Below, piece after piece: positions 20,781 to 29,655 of a DNA stretch of 64,000 nt. Under the pieces are notes generated by a model. That model was not told where the DNA came from. It saw only the letters and a list, made by a program, of their open reading frames with translations, and ran no database searches. The stretch is from positions 4,462,501 to 4,526,500 of the forward strand of contig NZ_CP134494.1 of NCBI RefSeq assembly GCF_031759225.1, given 5' to 3'. Position numbers and translations under genes: made by a program. Origin of the DNA: Mesobacillus jeotgali (lineage in GTDB: Bacteria; Bacillota; Bacilli; Bacillales; Cytobacillaceae). Position 1 is the first letter of the stretch. Each line of letters starts with the position of its first letter.

Positions 20781-21653
20781 TTATTTTACAAATCCAAGCA
20801 GCATTTCACGGATGATTTTGCTTGCTGTGTTTGCGGTCATTTCGGATGTATCATAGATTGGCGCGACTTCGACAAGGTCTGCTCCGACTACGTTCACGCC
20901 AGAGTTTGCGATGGCATGGATTGATGCAAGCAGCTCCTTGGAAGTGATTCCGCCGGCGTCGACTGTTCCTGTTCCAGGTGCATGTGCAGGATCTAGAACG
21001 TCAATGTCGATCGTGACATATACCGGACGGCCAGCAAGCGACGGCAATACTTCCTTTAAAGGTTCAAGGACTTCAAACTTGGAGATATGCATGCCCACTT
21101 CCTTTGCCCACTGAAATTCTTCCTTCATGCCGGAACGGATTCCGAATGAGTAGACATTTTTCGGGCCAATGTGTTCAGCAATCTTGCGGATTGGCGTAGA
21201 GTGCGACAATGGTTCACCTTCATAATGTTCACGAAGGTCCGTATGCGCATCAAAGTGGATGATGGCAAGGTCTTCGTATTTTTTTGCAAAAGCCTTCATG
21301 ACAGGCCAGGACACCAGGTGTTCTCCTCCCATGCCAAGCGGGAATTTGTCTTCAGCCAAAAGCTTGTCCACATATTCCTCGATCAAATCAAGACTCTTTT
21401 GGGCATTGCCGAATGGCAGCGGGATATCTCCTGCATCAAAGTAGTTCAGGTCCGCCATTTCGCGGTCAAGGTACGGGCTGTACTCCTCAAGGCCGATCGA
21501 TACCTCGCGGATGCGGGTCGGGCCGAAACGTGAACCAGGACGGTAGCTGACAGTCCAGTCCATAGGCATACCGTAAAGGACTGCCTTGCTTTCATTATAA
21601 TTTGAATGGCTGCCGATAAAAACATTGCCAGAATAAGCTTCATCAAAACGCAT
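20781..21653 (-). CDS. speB: Agmatinase
   Basis: Agmatinase hydrolyses agmatine to putrescine and urea, using two Mn ions, in the arginine route to polyamines. The 290-residue protein has the ureohydrolase metal motifs GMGGEH, FDAHTDLR and TIDIDVLDPAHAPGTGT. ATG 21653 is chosen because AAAGAGGTG lies six bases upstream and it gives exactly the B. subtilis SpeB length; a start six codons earlier looks wrong. It lies downstream of spermidine synthase in one leftward unit (speE-speB), so putrescine is made and used by adjacent genes. Confidence 0.96.
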   Translation of the reverse strand: MRFDEAYSGNVFIGSHSNYNESKAVLYGMPMDWTVSYRPGSRFGPTRIREVSIGLEEYSPYLDREMADLNYFDAGDIPLPFGNAQKSLDLIEEYVDKLLAEDKFPLGMGGEHLVSWPVMKAFAKKYEDLAIIHFDAHTDLREHYEGEPLSHSTPIRKIAEHIGPKNVYSFGIRSGMKEEFQWAKEVGMHISKFEVLEPLKEVLPSLAGRPVYVTIDIDVLDPAHAPGTGTVDAGGITSKELLASIHAIANSGVNVVGADLVEVAPIYDTSEMTANTASKIIREMLLGFVK

Positions 21654-21782
21654 ATTAAGCACCTCTTTCAAGTTGTTTTTTTAAATCACAAAGTGTTATA
21701 TCACTTCTAGCTCAAGCCCTTTTCACAGTAAAATGGCCCCCGGCGGACCGGGAAGCCGTATAGATATGGTTCGTAATCTTTA

Positions 21783-22610
21783 TTATTTTACAAGGTCGCC
21801 AACGAATTTAGGCAATACGAAAGCTGCCTTGTGAAGCTCTTTCGTGTAGTACTTTGTTTCGATGTCATGGAAGCGGTCCTCGCTCACTTCAAGCGGATCA
21901 TGCTTCTTTGAACCTAGTGTGAATGCCCACATTCCGCTTGGGTATGTTGGGATGTTCGCAATGTAAAGGCGTGTGATCGGGAAGATTTCCTTAACATCCT
22001 TCTGCACATTGCGAATGAGGTCAGCCTTGAACCATGGGTTGTCAGACTGCGCAACAAAGATTCCGTCTTCCTTCAATGCTTTTGAGATTCCTGCGTAGAA
22101 ACCTTTTGTGAACAGGTTCACTGCCGGACCGACTGGCTCAGTAGAGTCAACCATGATGACATCGTACTGGTTGTCGCTTTCCGCGATATGCATGAAGCCG
22201 TCGCCAACCTGGACATCCACTCGTGGGTCATCAAGCTTGCCTGCGATTTCAGGCAGGTATTTCTTAGAATACTCGATTACCTTTCCATCGATATCCACAA
22301 GCGTCGCCTTTTTCACGCTAGGGTGCTTAAGCACTTCACGGATTACGCCTCCGTCTCCGCCACCTACAACCAATACATGCTCAGGGTTTGGGTGCGTGAA
22401 CAATGGAATATGCGCAACCATCTCGTGGTATACGAACTCATCTTTAACAGAAGTCATGACCATGTCGTCAAGAAGAAGCATATTGCCCCACTCTTCTGTT
22501 TCCACCATATCAAGCTTCTGGAATTCTGTCTGTTCTGTATGTAACGTCTTGTTCACTTTCATTGTGATACCAAAGTTTTCTGTCTGCTTTTCTGTAAACC
22601 AAAGACCCAT
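21783..22610 (-). CDS. speE: Spermidine synthase
   Basis: SpeE transfers an aminopropyl group from decarboxylated S-adenosylmethionine to putrescine. The 275-residue protein has the family core: the GGGDGG nucleotide motif ([19 protein letters not shown]), [16 protein letters not shown], and the DSTEP segment with the catalytic Asp. ATG 22610 follows GGAAGGAAGAAAAA and begins [14 protein letters not shown] as in other Bacillus enzymes; the upstream in-frame codons are not conserved. It precedes speB by 129 bp and is divergent from the pbpG-like gene. Confidence 0.96.
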   Translation of the reverse strand: MGLWFTEKQTENFGITMKVNKTLHTEQTEFQKLDMVETEEWGNMLLLDDMVMTSVKDEFVYHEMVAHIPLFTHPNPEHVLVVGGGDGGVIREVLKHPSVKKATLVDIDGKVIEYSKKYLPEIAGKLDDPRVDVQVGDGFMHIAESDNQYDVIMVDSTEPVGPAVNLFTKGFYAGISKALKEDGIFVAQSDNPWFKADLIRNVQKDVKEIFPITRLYIANIPTYPSGMWAFTLGSKKHDPLEVSEDRFHDIETKYYTKELHKAAFVLPKFVGDLVK

Positions 22611-22888
22611 TTTTTCTTCCTTCCTTTCGGCAAAAAAATTTTCCGTCATGTTGCGGCGAATTTTCATGGCGAGCAGCTCTACTGGCTGTCCAAACTTTTA
22701 TATGAACCAAGCATTGCGCTTACATTTATTTCTTATGTTTCCCCAACATCACGAATACAAACATCAGAAAAAGTATAGTTGAATCTAGCAAAAATGCAAG
22801 CAAAATTTAATTATCTTTCATTCTATGTTTAAAAGCTGCTGTTTTTTTTCATACTGATACTATCTATCTTTTTGAGGGGGAAAGCAGT

Positions 22889-24952
22889 ATGGAACTGATG
22901 ACTGACCAGCGGTTTCGCAAGACAATCAAATATTTGCGTGCTTTGATCTTTTTCGGGCTTGCGGGTCTTGCACTGGCGACAATACTTTATTTTTCCCTGA
23001 TTGGCTATGCGAAGCTGCAGGGACCGCCTCCTCTGGCTGTGCCGCAATCGACCTTGTTTTTTTCAGATGATGGAACGGTGATCGGCGAGAGTCACTCTGG
23101 CCAGAAGCGTTATTGGGTGGCGCTCAAAGATATTTCCCCTCATTTGATCAATGCGACGATTTCTATAGAGGACAGAACCTTTTTTTCCCATAATGGGTTT
23201 GATTATAAGCGAATCGCCGGCGCGGCACTTGCTGACTTGAAAGCGATGGCCAAGGTTCAGGGTGCGAGTACAATCACACAGCAGTACGCAAGGAATCTCT
23301 ACCTTGAACATGACAAGACGTGGAAACGAAAGGCGACTGAAGCACTTTATACCTTGCGTCTTGAGATGAACTATACCAAGGATGATATTCTCGAAGGGTA
23401 TCTGAATACGATTTATTATGGCAATGGTGCATACGGTGTCCAGGCAGCGAGCCGTTATTATTTTGGCAAAGACGCAAAGGATTTATCCCTGGCGGAAGCT
23501 TCCATGCTGGCAGGAATCCCGAAAGGCCCAAGCATTTATTCACCTTTCGCTTCCATGGAAAAAGCAAAGCAGCGGCAGCGGACTATTTTAAATACGATGG
23601 AGACAAACGGATATATCACCGAACTTGCTTCGCAAAAAGCGAGCATTGAAAAATTGAAGCTTATTGGAGAGCATCAGCATTCGCACATTGGTTCGGCTCC
23701 GTACTTCCAGGACGCTGTCCAGAATGCGCTCAGGAATTCACTGAATTTTGATGACAGGACCATTTCACTCGGCGGGTTGAGAGTTTATACGACACTTAAT
23801 CTGGAACAACAGGAAATCGCGGAAAAGTCGATTGATAAAATGATTGCTTCCGATTCAGAAATCCAGACTGGCTTTGTCGCGATGAATCCGAAGAATGGGC
23901 ATGTGGTGGCACTTGTAGGCGGCAGGAATTATGAGGAGAGCCCATTCAACCGTGCTGTACAGGCTGTCAGGCAGCCAGGGTCGACGATGAAGCCGATCCT
24001 GTATTACGCAGCGCTGGAAAATGGATTCACTCCATCTTCCACCATGAAAAGCCAGCTGACGACGTTCATGTTCGATGATGGGCGTTCAGAGTATACGCCG
24101 CATAATTTCAACAATAAATACGCGGAAGACGACATTACGATGGCGCAGGCTTTGGCGTTGTCGGATAATGTTTACGCCGTTAAAACCCATCTTTTCCTGG
24201 GTGAGGAAACACTGATTGAAACGGCGAAACGTTTTGGAATCAAATCGGAGATGGACAAAGTTCCCTCACTTGCCCTCGGAACTTCCGGTGTCAGGGTGAT
24301 TGATATGGCCAATGCCTATAGTATTCTGGCGAATGGCGGCAAAAAAGTCGATCCAGTACTGATTAAGAAGGTTGAAAACCATAAAGGTGAAGTGATATAC
24401 GAATATAAAGCAGAAAAGGAAGAGGTTTTGAAGCCAGAATTGGCCTCGGTAATGACCCATATGCTGACAGGCATTTTTGATAAAAAGCTCAATGGATATT
24501 CTTCTGTCACAGGAAGCACGCTGATAAAAAAAATGACCAGGCCATATGCGGCTAAGTCAGGGACGACCGAAACAGACAGCTGGATGATTGGCTATAGCCC
24601 GCAGCTCGTATCCGCTGTTTGGACAGGTTACGATAAAGGGAAACCAATTGAACTGACAGTCGAAAAATCCTATGCAAAAAATATTTGGCTCGATTTTATG
24701 GAAAAAGCACTCGATGATGAGCCTGTAAAAAAATTCAAGGCAGCGAAAGGGACGGTTTCCGTCTTTGTTGACCCTGCCAGCGGCAAACTCGCTTCGGACG
24801 GCTGTCCGGTAAAAAGGCAGACTTTATTCGCAGCGGGAACGGAGCCTACGGAATACTGCACAGACCATATGGACCATGAAGAACATAAGGAAGAAAAACC
24901 GAAGGAAGAAAAGGAAAAGAAACCGTGGTACAAGCGGATTTTTGGTTTATAG
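22889..24952 (+). CDS. pbpG: Bifunctional penicillin-binding protein PbpG (PBP2d-like)
   Basis: A class A PBP that polymerises and cross-links peptidoglycan. The 687-residue protein has a short cytoplasmic tail, a membrane anchor (about 17-40), and a GT51 glycosyltransferase domain with the catalytic Glu94 in SIEDRTFFSHNGFD. The transpeptidase domain has PGSTMKP (active Ser), SDN and KSGTTETDSW. The C-terminus is Lys/Glu-rich. ATG 22889 follows GAGGGGGAAAGCAGT. Gene position between speE and ywhD is that of B. subtilis pbpG (ywhE), which acts in spore wall synthesis. A strong terminator follows. Confidence 0.92.
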   Translation: MELMTDQRFRKTIKYLRALIFFGLAGLALATILYFSLIGYAKLQGPPPLAVPQSTLFFSDDGTVIGESHSGQKRYWVALKDISPHLINATISIEDRTFFSHNGFDYKRIAGAALADLKAMAKVQGASTITQQYARNLYLEHDKTWKRKATEALYTLRLEMNYTKDDILEGYLNTIYYGNGAYGVQAASRYYFGKDAKDLSLAEASMLAGIPKGPSIYSPFASMEKAKQRQRTILNTMETNGYITELASQKASIEKLKLIGEHQHSHIGSAPYFQDAVQNALRNSLNFDDRTISLGGLRVYTTLNLEQQEIAEKSIDKMIASDSEIQTGFVAMNPKNGHVVALVGGRNYEESPFNRAVQAVRQPGSTMKPILYYAALENGFTPSSTMKSQLTTFMFDDGRSEYTPHNFNNKYAEDDITMAQALALSDNVYAVKTHLFLGEETLIETAKRFGIKSEMDKVPSLALGTSGVRVIDMANAYSILANGGKKVDPVLIKKVENHKGEVIYEYKAEKEEVLKPELASVMTHMLTGIFDKKLNGYSSVTGSTLIKKMTRPYAAKSGTTETDSWMIGYSPQLVSAVWTGYDKGKPIELTVEKSYAKNIWLDFMEKALDDEPVKKFKAAKGTVSVFVDPASGKLASDGCPVKRQTLFAAGTEPTEYCTDHMDHEEHKEEKPKEEKEKKPWYKRIFGL

Positions 24953-24992
24953 AGCAACAATCATTATCTCACTATAATAAGAAGGAAAAAGA

Positions 24993-25024
24993 AAAACCCC
25001 GGAAGCAAGCCTCCGGGGTTTTTC
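24993..25024 (+). terminator. Terminator after pbpG
   Basis: AACCCCGGA and CTCCGGGGTT pair around a short loop and are followed by TTTTCTCG. The left side is A-rich, so some leftward action is possible. Confidence 0.88.
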
Positions 25025-25157
25025 TCGTCCTAGCATAAAATGTGTTTTACGCTGTTATCAGTTTACTTTTTTTATTCCATTTGAGCAAGCCAGATATTGT
25101 CATTGGCTGTTAAATGTCACAATTTAGACAAATTTTTAGGAGAATTATCCAAATATA

Positions 25158-25670
25158 TTAATTGGCCAGTAAGTCGGATTTCAGCTTTTCTTCAGATCGT
25201 TCCCACATTCCGGAATCATGTTTTTTCAGGAAATCAGCAAGGATATGCTTTGATTTTTCATCCATATGGTCGACGATGATATGACGCTTAATCGACTTAT
25301 CGAGTCGGTTCACATGCTCTGGCAGCGATTTATAGCCGCGGCGGATTTCGCGATTGACGGTCATTTCACAGGCTGTGACACCAGCGTAATAAGGTCCCTC
25401 TTCCTTCCTGTCGATTGTTACCCAAACAACCCAGTATGGCTTGGCATCAGGCACCTCATTGCGGTCAGGAAGGAATTTGATTCCTTTCTCGACAGCACTG
25501 CGCGCGTGCATTGCCCCTACTTCAACGGCAGCCTCGCCGGCGTCAACGTCAATGATCACCGGGGATACATTATCAAGAGTGAGGACACCTTTTCCGAAAC
25601 CCTTATGGCCGTCCATCGGGTCATTTTTGATGATATTGAAGCCAATATTTTTGCCCTTTTTTTCTTCCAT
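25158..25670 (-). CDS. ywhD: YwhD family protein
   Basis: A conserved Bacillaceae protein of 170 residues with unknown role. The whole length fits YwhD (MEEKKGKNIGFNIIKNDPMDGHKGFG...; PYYAGVTACEMTVNREIRRGYKSLPEHVNRLDKSIKRHIIVDHMD). It has no signal peptide or membrane segment. ATG 25670 follows TAAGGAGGTTTCCAAC. It lies 23 bp after the intramembrane protease gene ywhC in the same direction, the order seen in B. subtilis, which suggests co-transcription. No catalytic motif was recognised. Confidence 0.88.
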   Translation of the reverse strand: MEEKKGKNIGFNIIKNDPMDGHKGFGKGVLTLDNVSPVIIDVDAGEAAVEVGAMHARSAVEKGIKFLPDRNEVPDAKPYWVVWVTIDRKEEGPYYAGVTACEMTVNREIRRGYKSLPEHVNRLDKSIKRHIIVDHMDEKSKHILADFLKKHDSGMWERSEEKLKSDLLAN

Positions 25671-25693
25671 GTTGGAAACCTCCTTAAATTGAA

Positions 25694-26332
25694 TCAGAAA
25701 AATAGATTGTATATTCCATCAGTCACAGCCGGAATCAAGTATTGGAATAGCGGCTGGATTGTATATCGGTCAAGGGGTGTGATGACCAGGATCAAGAAAA
25801 TGATCGATCCGTACGCTTCGTACTGGGTCATTTTTGCCCGGATATCCGCCGGTGCGAGATCCTCGATGATCCGGTAGCCATCAAGCGGCGGGAACGGCAA
25901 TAAATTGAAGACGAACAGCATCGCATTCAGCCCGATAAAGATATTGAGGAAATTCAGGAAAAATTCAGGAACCCCAGGTGCCAGCCCAAGCATGACAAAT
26001 ATGTACCAGATAGCGAATGCCAGGAAGACGAGAATAAGATTGCTTACTGGCCCGGCAACCGACACGAGCACTCCGGCAAGCCTTGGATTTTTGAACATGA
26101 ATCGATTGACTGGAACCGGTCTTGCCCAGCCGAACCCAGCGATGAAAATCAAGATGGTCCCAAGCGGATCCAAATGCTTGATTGGATTGAGAGTCAATCT
26201 CCCCTGTCTCTGGGCAGTCGGGTCGCCAAACTTATACGCCACCCAGGCATGCGCGAACTCATGGATCGCGAAAGCGATCATCAACGCCGCAGCTACAAAC
26301 GGAATTTCCTCTAACGAATAGGGTAAGCTCAC
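25694..26332 (-). CDS. ywhC: Site-2-protease family zinc metalloprotease YwhC
   Basis: A multi-pass intramembrane M50 metalloprotease. The 212-residue protein has HEFAHAW (zinc His pair and catalytic Glu) in its first helix and NLLPFPPLDG with the third zinc ligand, an Asp, in a later helix. About five to six hydrophobic segments are visible. The start is GTG 26332, eight bases after AAAGGGGA, giving MSLPYSLEEIPF. Longer starts run into the 120-bp palindromic repeat at 26361-26480 and are spurious. Substrate unknown. Confidence 0.88.
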   Translation of the reverse strand: MSLPYSLEEIPFVAAALMIAFAIHEFAHAWVAYKFGDPTAQRQGRLTLNPIKHLDPLGTILIFIAGFGWARPVPVNRFMFKNPRLAGVLVSVAGPVSNLILVFLAFAIWYIFVMLGLAPGVPEFFLNFLNIFIGLNAMLFVFNLLPFPPLDGYRIIEDLAPADIRAKMTQYEAYGSIIFLILVITPLDRYTIQPLFQYLIPAVTDGIYNLFF

Positions 26333-26360
26333 ATTCCATTCCCCTTTTTTGTCTTTTCTT

Positions 26361-26480
26361 TGTCCAGCTCCAGCGCCTAGCCCCTCGAGTCGCTTCGATC
26401 CGCCCAATGAAGTCAAAGAGCGACTTCACCGGTCGGCCCTCCAGCGCTTGTCGGGGCTGACCAAGGCGCTTACGCTTTCC
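26361..26480. repeat. 120-bp palindromic dispersed element, copy 1
   Basis: The element begins TCCAGCTCCAGCGCC and ends AAGGCGCTTACGCTTTCC. Inside, AGCGCC/GGCGCT, AGCCCC/GGGGCT and the central GAAGTC/GACTTC can pair, giving a long branched hairpin. The element at 39361-39480 is its reverse complement with few changes. It sits between divergent ywhC and ywhB. Confidence 0.9.
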
Positions 26481-26606
26481 TTAAAGTATAACTCATATTT
26501 ATGCGAATGTGAAAAAGACAATCTCCCGCCGGACTTGCGAATTTCCGCGAATTATGGAAAACTCAATTTAGATATACATATCCAACATTTTAAGGAGGCA
26601 ATGCAC

Positions 26607-26792
26607 ATGCCATACGTAACAGTTAAAATGATTGAAGGCCGCACAGAAGACCAAAAGAAAGCACTCGTTGAAAAAGTAACAGACGCTGTCAGCGAAACAA
26701 CCGGCGCACCAAAAGAGAAAGTCGTCGTATTCATCGAAGAAATGTCAAAGAACCACTATGCGGTCGCAGGCAAGCGATTGAGTGACGAATAG
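26607..26792 (+). CDS. ywhB: 4-oxalocrotonate tautomerase family enzyme
   Basis: A 61-residue tautomerase subunit. After Met removal the N-terminal Pro1 (MPYVTVKMIEGRTEDQKK) is the catalytic base of the family; further conserved residues lie in the VVVFIEEMSKNHYAVAGKRL end. ATG 26607 is chosen because the AAGGAGG site is eight bases upstream and because Pro must be residue 2; ATG 26601 would bury it. The physiological substrate of YwhB is not known. A short hairpin terminator follows. Confidence 0.92.
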   Translation: MPYVTVKMIEGRTEDQKKALVEKVTDAVSETTGAPKEKVVVFIEEMSKNHYAVAGKRLSDE

Positions 26793-26802
26793 AATGGACA
26801 TG

Positions 26803-26828
26803 AAGCTCAGAGGAATCTGGGCTTTTTT
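26803..26828 (+). terminator. Terminator after ywhB
   Basis: AAGCTCAGA, a GGAA loop and TCTGGGCTT form a short stem with one G-T mismatch pair, followed by TTTTTT. Confidence 0.75.
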
Positions 26829-26837
26829 CTTTGTGTT

Positions 26838-26925
26838 ACCGTGATTATCGGTTTCCCCTTCGCACGGGCACATGTTTCCCTTTCTTGTGACCGTGATCCT
26901 CGATTTCTTCTTTGCACGGGCACAT
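26838..26925. repeat. Two-unit repeat of 52 bp
   Basis: ACCGTGAT starts at 26838 and 26890, and GCACGGGCACAT at 26862 and 26914, each pair 52 bp apart. Inside the unit CCGTG is followed 24 bp later by its complement CACGG. The array is in the gap between convergent ywhB and ywgA. Confidence 0.85.
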
Positions 26926-26962
26926 ACTGTAAACTGCCTAATTAACCTACTTTAACTAAACA

Positions 26963-27004
26963 AAAACCGAGCACAAAACCCCTAAAAGGATCAGTACTCG
27001 GTTC
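26963..27004 (-). terminator. Terminator after ywgA
   Basis: On the minus strand AACCGAGTAC and GTGCTCGGTT form a stem (with a long loop) followed by TTTG; the leftward ywgA-ywfO transcript would end here. Confidence 0.7.
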
Positions 27005-27018
27005 ATAAAACAATTATC

Positions 27019-27531
27019 CTACGCCAATTGCCTTGATTTAGTTTTCAAACTGGCGATATATGCGTATGCTTCATCGATTTCTTCGTCCGTGTATTTCTGG
27101 CTCTTTTTCACGGTCTGAATTTTTTCGCGGACCTCAGCTTCTTGCAAATTATCAAAATACAAAACAGTTGAAACGAGTTCAAGGAATCTTGCATTCTGGT
27201 CGTTGATATCGGTCAGGCAGTCACCCAGGCATGGCATCTCGATGCTGTTTTCGCCGAGGAATTCCTGTCCTGCTTCTGTCAGGGTATAGCGGTACTGGTA
27301 GTAACCGCCCTTCTTTTCCTTCACTTCGTCCAGGAATCCCATATTGCAAAGCTCTTCCACCCTCAGTGTCAGCTCTTCGGAATATGGTCCGTAGAAATGG
27401 AACTGGAATCGTTCCTGGAAAGGGAATTCCATCTTTTTTGCGATATAGATCATTTTCTGCAGCTTCTTCCTGCCGATGACCTCTCCGGAAACTGAAATGG
27501 CATGTATGATTTTAGCGTGGTCTTTTAACAA
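27019..27531 (-). CDS. ywgA: YwgA family protein
   Basis: A 170-residue conserved Bacillus protein of unknown function. It begins LKDHAKIIHAISVSGEVIGRKKLQKMIYIAKKM, a winged-helix-like start, and has a helical C-terminal half. It is encoded directly downstream of the HD-domain gene ywfO with 18 bp between, as in B. subtilis, so the two are probably co-transcribed. The start is TTG 27531, behind AGGAG. A DNA-binding or Panacea-like antitoxin-type fold is possible from the N-terminal pattern, but that is inference only. Confidence 0.85.
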   Translation of the reverse strand: MLKDHAKIIHAISVSGEVIGRKKLQKMIYIAKKMEFPFQERFQFHFYGPYSEELTLRVEELCNMGFLDEVKEKKGGYYQYRYTLTEAGQEFLGENSIEMPCLGDCLTDINDQNARFLELVSTVLYFDNLQEAEVREKIQTVKKSQKYTDEEIDEAYAYIASLKTKSRQLA

Positions 27532-27549
27532 AACGCGTCAACTCCTGTA

Positions 27550-28866
27550 TCAAATGGTCCCATTGTCTAAGTTCAACTCAAGAATCTGTGCAATCTGTTC
27601 AATCTCAGGGCGTGCTTTCCCTTTTTCCAGGAAATCAGAAGGATAATATAGTTTATGGTCTGTCCGCCTTTTTCCGGAGATGGCGTCGACAATCTCAGAC
27701 TCGCGCGACAGCTCACGTATTTCTCCATTCTTCTTCAGCAGGTGGATCGGCAAGCGTTCCTCCTCCTCGCCAGGACGGTAGAAATCGTACGGCAGGTCCG
27801 ATGAGGAATCGACCACCAGATAATATTCAGGATCAAGTCCCGCCTGCTCGAATAGCACCGAAAGCTTCGCCAGCTTCTTGTATTCTTTGGCAGGATCAAA
27901 CTCGACATATTTAAATAGATTGCGGTTATTGAAGCGGGTGCACAAATCACTCAGGATTTGGTCCTCCTCTTCTTCCCATATCTGGAAATAATAGAGGAAC
28001 ACAGCTTCATCCAATTTTAAATAGTCTTGCAGTGTCATACGATCCTCAAATATTGAGTAAAAGTGGTGCGGTTTATGTTTAAAAGTGTAGTTTTGCTCAT
28101 GAAGGTGTTTGGCACGGTGCAGGATTTTCGTCAGGATGACCTCAGCACTTCTTGTCACTGGATGGAAATAAACCTGCCAATACATCTGGTAGCGGCTCAT
28201 TATGTAGTCCTCGACAGCATGCATCCCGCTCTGTTTGATGACGACCTGGTCCTCACGCGGGCGCATGACGCGCAAAATCCGTTCCATATCAAAATGTCCG
28301 TAGCTGACACCGGTAAAATAGGCATCCCTTTGCAGGTAGTCCATCCGGTCAGCGTCAATCTGGCTCGAAATCAGGCTGATGACAAGCTTGTTTTCATATG
28401 TTTTTTCAATAACCTCAGCGACCTTTTTCGGAAAGTCCGGCGCGACTCTCGTCAGCACCTGATTCACTTCGGTATCGCCAAGGATGATTTCTCTTGTAAA
28501 ATCCTCATGGTCAAGGTCGAATACCTTCTCGAATGAATGCGAGAACGGCCCATGGCCAAGGTCATGGAGCAAAGCTGCACATAGTGAGAGCAGTCTCTCT
28601 CCTTCATTCCATTCAGGACGGGATGCAAATGCATTGTCCACGATCCGGCGCGTGATTTCATAGACGCCCAATGAATGGTTGAAGCGGCTGTGTTCAGCTC
28701 CGTGGAAGGTCAGGTACGTTGTGCCGAGCTGCTTGATTCTCCTCAGGCGCTGGAACTCCTTCGTCCCGATCAGATCCCAGATCACCCGGTCACGGACATG
28801 GACATAGCGGTGTACTGGATCTTTGAAAACTTTTTCTTCAAGTAATTTTTCTTCCGAATATCCCAT
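27550..28866 (-). CDS. ywfO: HD-domain phosphohydrolase YwfO
   Basis: A 438-residue HD-superfamily protein related to dNTP triphosphohydrolases. The metal-binding motif is ALLHDLGHGPFSHSFE at roughly 100-115, preceded by the H of HGAEHSRFNHSLGVYEI and followed by the Asp in SSQIDADRMDYLQRDAYFTG. This is the complete H..HD..D set, so it should be catalytically active, probably on nucleotides. The C-terminal third is less conserved. ATG 28866 follows GAAGGGGAACG. It heads a leftward pair with ywgA. Confidence 0.9.
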   Translation of the reverse strand: MGYSEEKLLEEKVFKDPVHRYVHVRDRVIWDLIGTKEFQRLRRIKQLGTTYLTFHGAEHSRFNHSLGVYEITRRIVDNAFASRPEWNEGERLLSLCAALLHDLGHGPFSHSFEKVFDLDHEDFTREIILGDTEVNQVLTRVAPDFPKKVAEVIEKTYENKLVISLISSQIDADRMDYLQRDAYFTGVSYGHFDMERILRVMRPREDQVVIKQSGMHAVEDYIMSRYQMYWQVYFHPVTRSAEVILTKILHRAKHLHEQNYTFKHKPHHFYSIFEDRMTLQDYLKLDEAVFLYYFQIWEEEEDQILSDLCTRFNNRNLFKYVEFDPAKEYKKLAKLSVLFEQAGLDPEYYLVVDSSSDLPYDFYRPGEEEERLPIHLLKKNGEIRELSRESEIVDAISGKRRTDHKLYYPSDFLEKGKARPEIEQIAQILELNLDNGTI

Positions 28867-29043
28867 CGTTCCCCTTCTTCCTGATTAGCTTGTTTTTATT
28901 ATAGCCTGTTTCGTTCGTCAATTCATCTCGTTTTTCTGCAAATTTTTACAAAAATTGCATATCTAACTGTCCTACTACCTTTAATTCCAACATTCATGGA
29001 TTTATAAACAAGATTGTAGTTTCCCAGTTTCCCTGGAAAAAAA

Positions 29044-29073
29044 ATCACCTCTAAACGTTTGTTTAAAGGTGAT
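29044..29073 (-). terminator. Terminator after DUF1450 gene
   Basis: On the minus strand ATCACCTTTAAAC and GTTTAGAGGTGAT form a stem with a tiny loop, followed by a run of T bases. Confidence 0.85.
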
Positions 29074-29118
29074 GTATTCAGGCTTTTTCGGAAGCCATTA
29101 TATGAAAAATATAAAAAA

Positions 29119-29340
29119 CTACTTAAGTTTCTTTTGGACTTTTTCCATGAGCTCTTCTTCAGTTAATGCAGCAACTGGCCGGTTGTTGACGAATGCGAAT
29201 GTTTTTTTCCTGCCTGGTCCGCAATAAGACTGGCAGCCGATGTCGACAGTCGCTTCAGGATCCAGCTGTTTCAGCTTCGGAATCAATGTTTTAAGGTTTA
29301 CGGCCTGACAATCGTCGCAAACACGGAATTCGTTTGCCAT
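29119..29340 (-). CDS. DUF1450 (YuzB-like) small Cys protein
   Basis: A 73-residue protein of the DUF1450 family. It shows CDDCQAVNL near the N-terminus and [18 protein letters not shown] in the middle; the paired Cys residues suggest a thioredoxin-like ferredoxin fold or metal centre. Function is not known. ATG 29340 follows GAAAGGG. It is a single-gene unit with its own terminator. A worn palindromic repeat lies just upstream, between it and rsfA. Confidence 0.85.
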   Translation of the reverse strand: MANEFRVCDDCQAVNLKTLIPKLKQLDPEATVDIGCQSYCGPGRKKTFAFVNNRPVAALTEEELMEKVQKKLK

Positions 29341-29365
29341 TTAGGACAACCCTTTCTATAAATAC

Positions 29366-29452
29366 TGTCCAGCTCAAGCACCAGCCTTTGGATCTCCCTG
29401 CAAAATCGGGAAATCCTGTCTCTGAATATGGCGCCTCCGCTTTTCGTTTTAG
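29366..29452. repeat. Degenerate relative of the 120-bp palindrome
   Basis: It begins CTGTCCAGCTCAAGCACC and ends GGCGCCTCCGCTTTTC, like copy 1, but the inner part differs. It lies in the divergent gap between the DUF1450 gene and rsfA. Confidence 0.5.
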
Positions 29453-29655
29453 ACTAAAGGGTATTTTACCTCTTATTTAAAATGAATGCAAGCTGTTGAA
29501 CAGGTCCAATTGCTTATCTATTTAATTGAAAAACACGTATTTTACGCAAAAAATCTACTATCCTTCCATTTTACGATGTATAAGCTTTCCAATTTCCGGA
29601 CAAGATTGAAATATAAGTTCCAATAGTTGACCAAAGTAAAAGGGAGTTGAAGAAT

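Noticed and set aside
26333..26416. Longer N-terminus of YwhC
   Set aside because: The extra codons run into the 120-bp palindromic repeat, and a good ribosome site precedes GTG 26332.
26349..26606. Long N-terminal extension of the tautomerase
   Set aside because: The family needs Pro directly after the initiator Met, and AAGGAGG fits ATG 26607.
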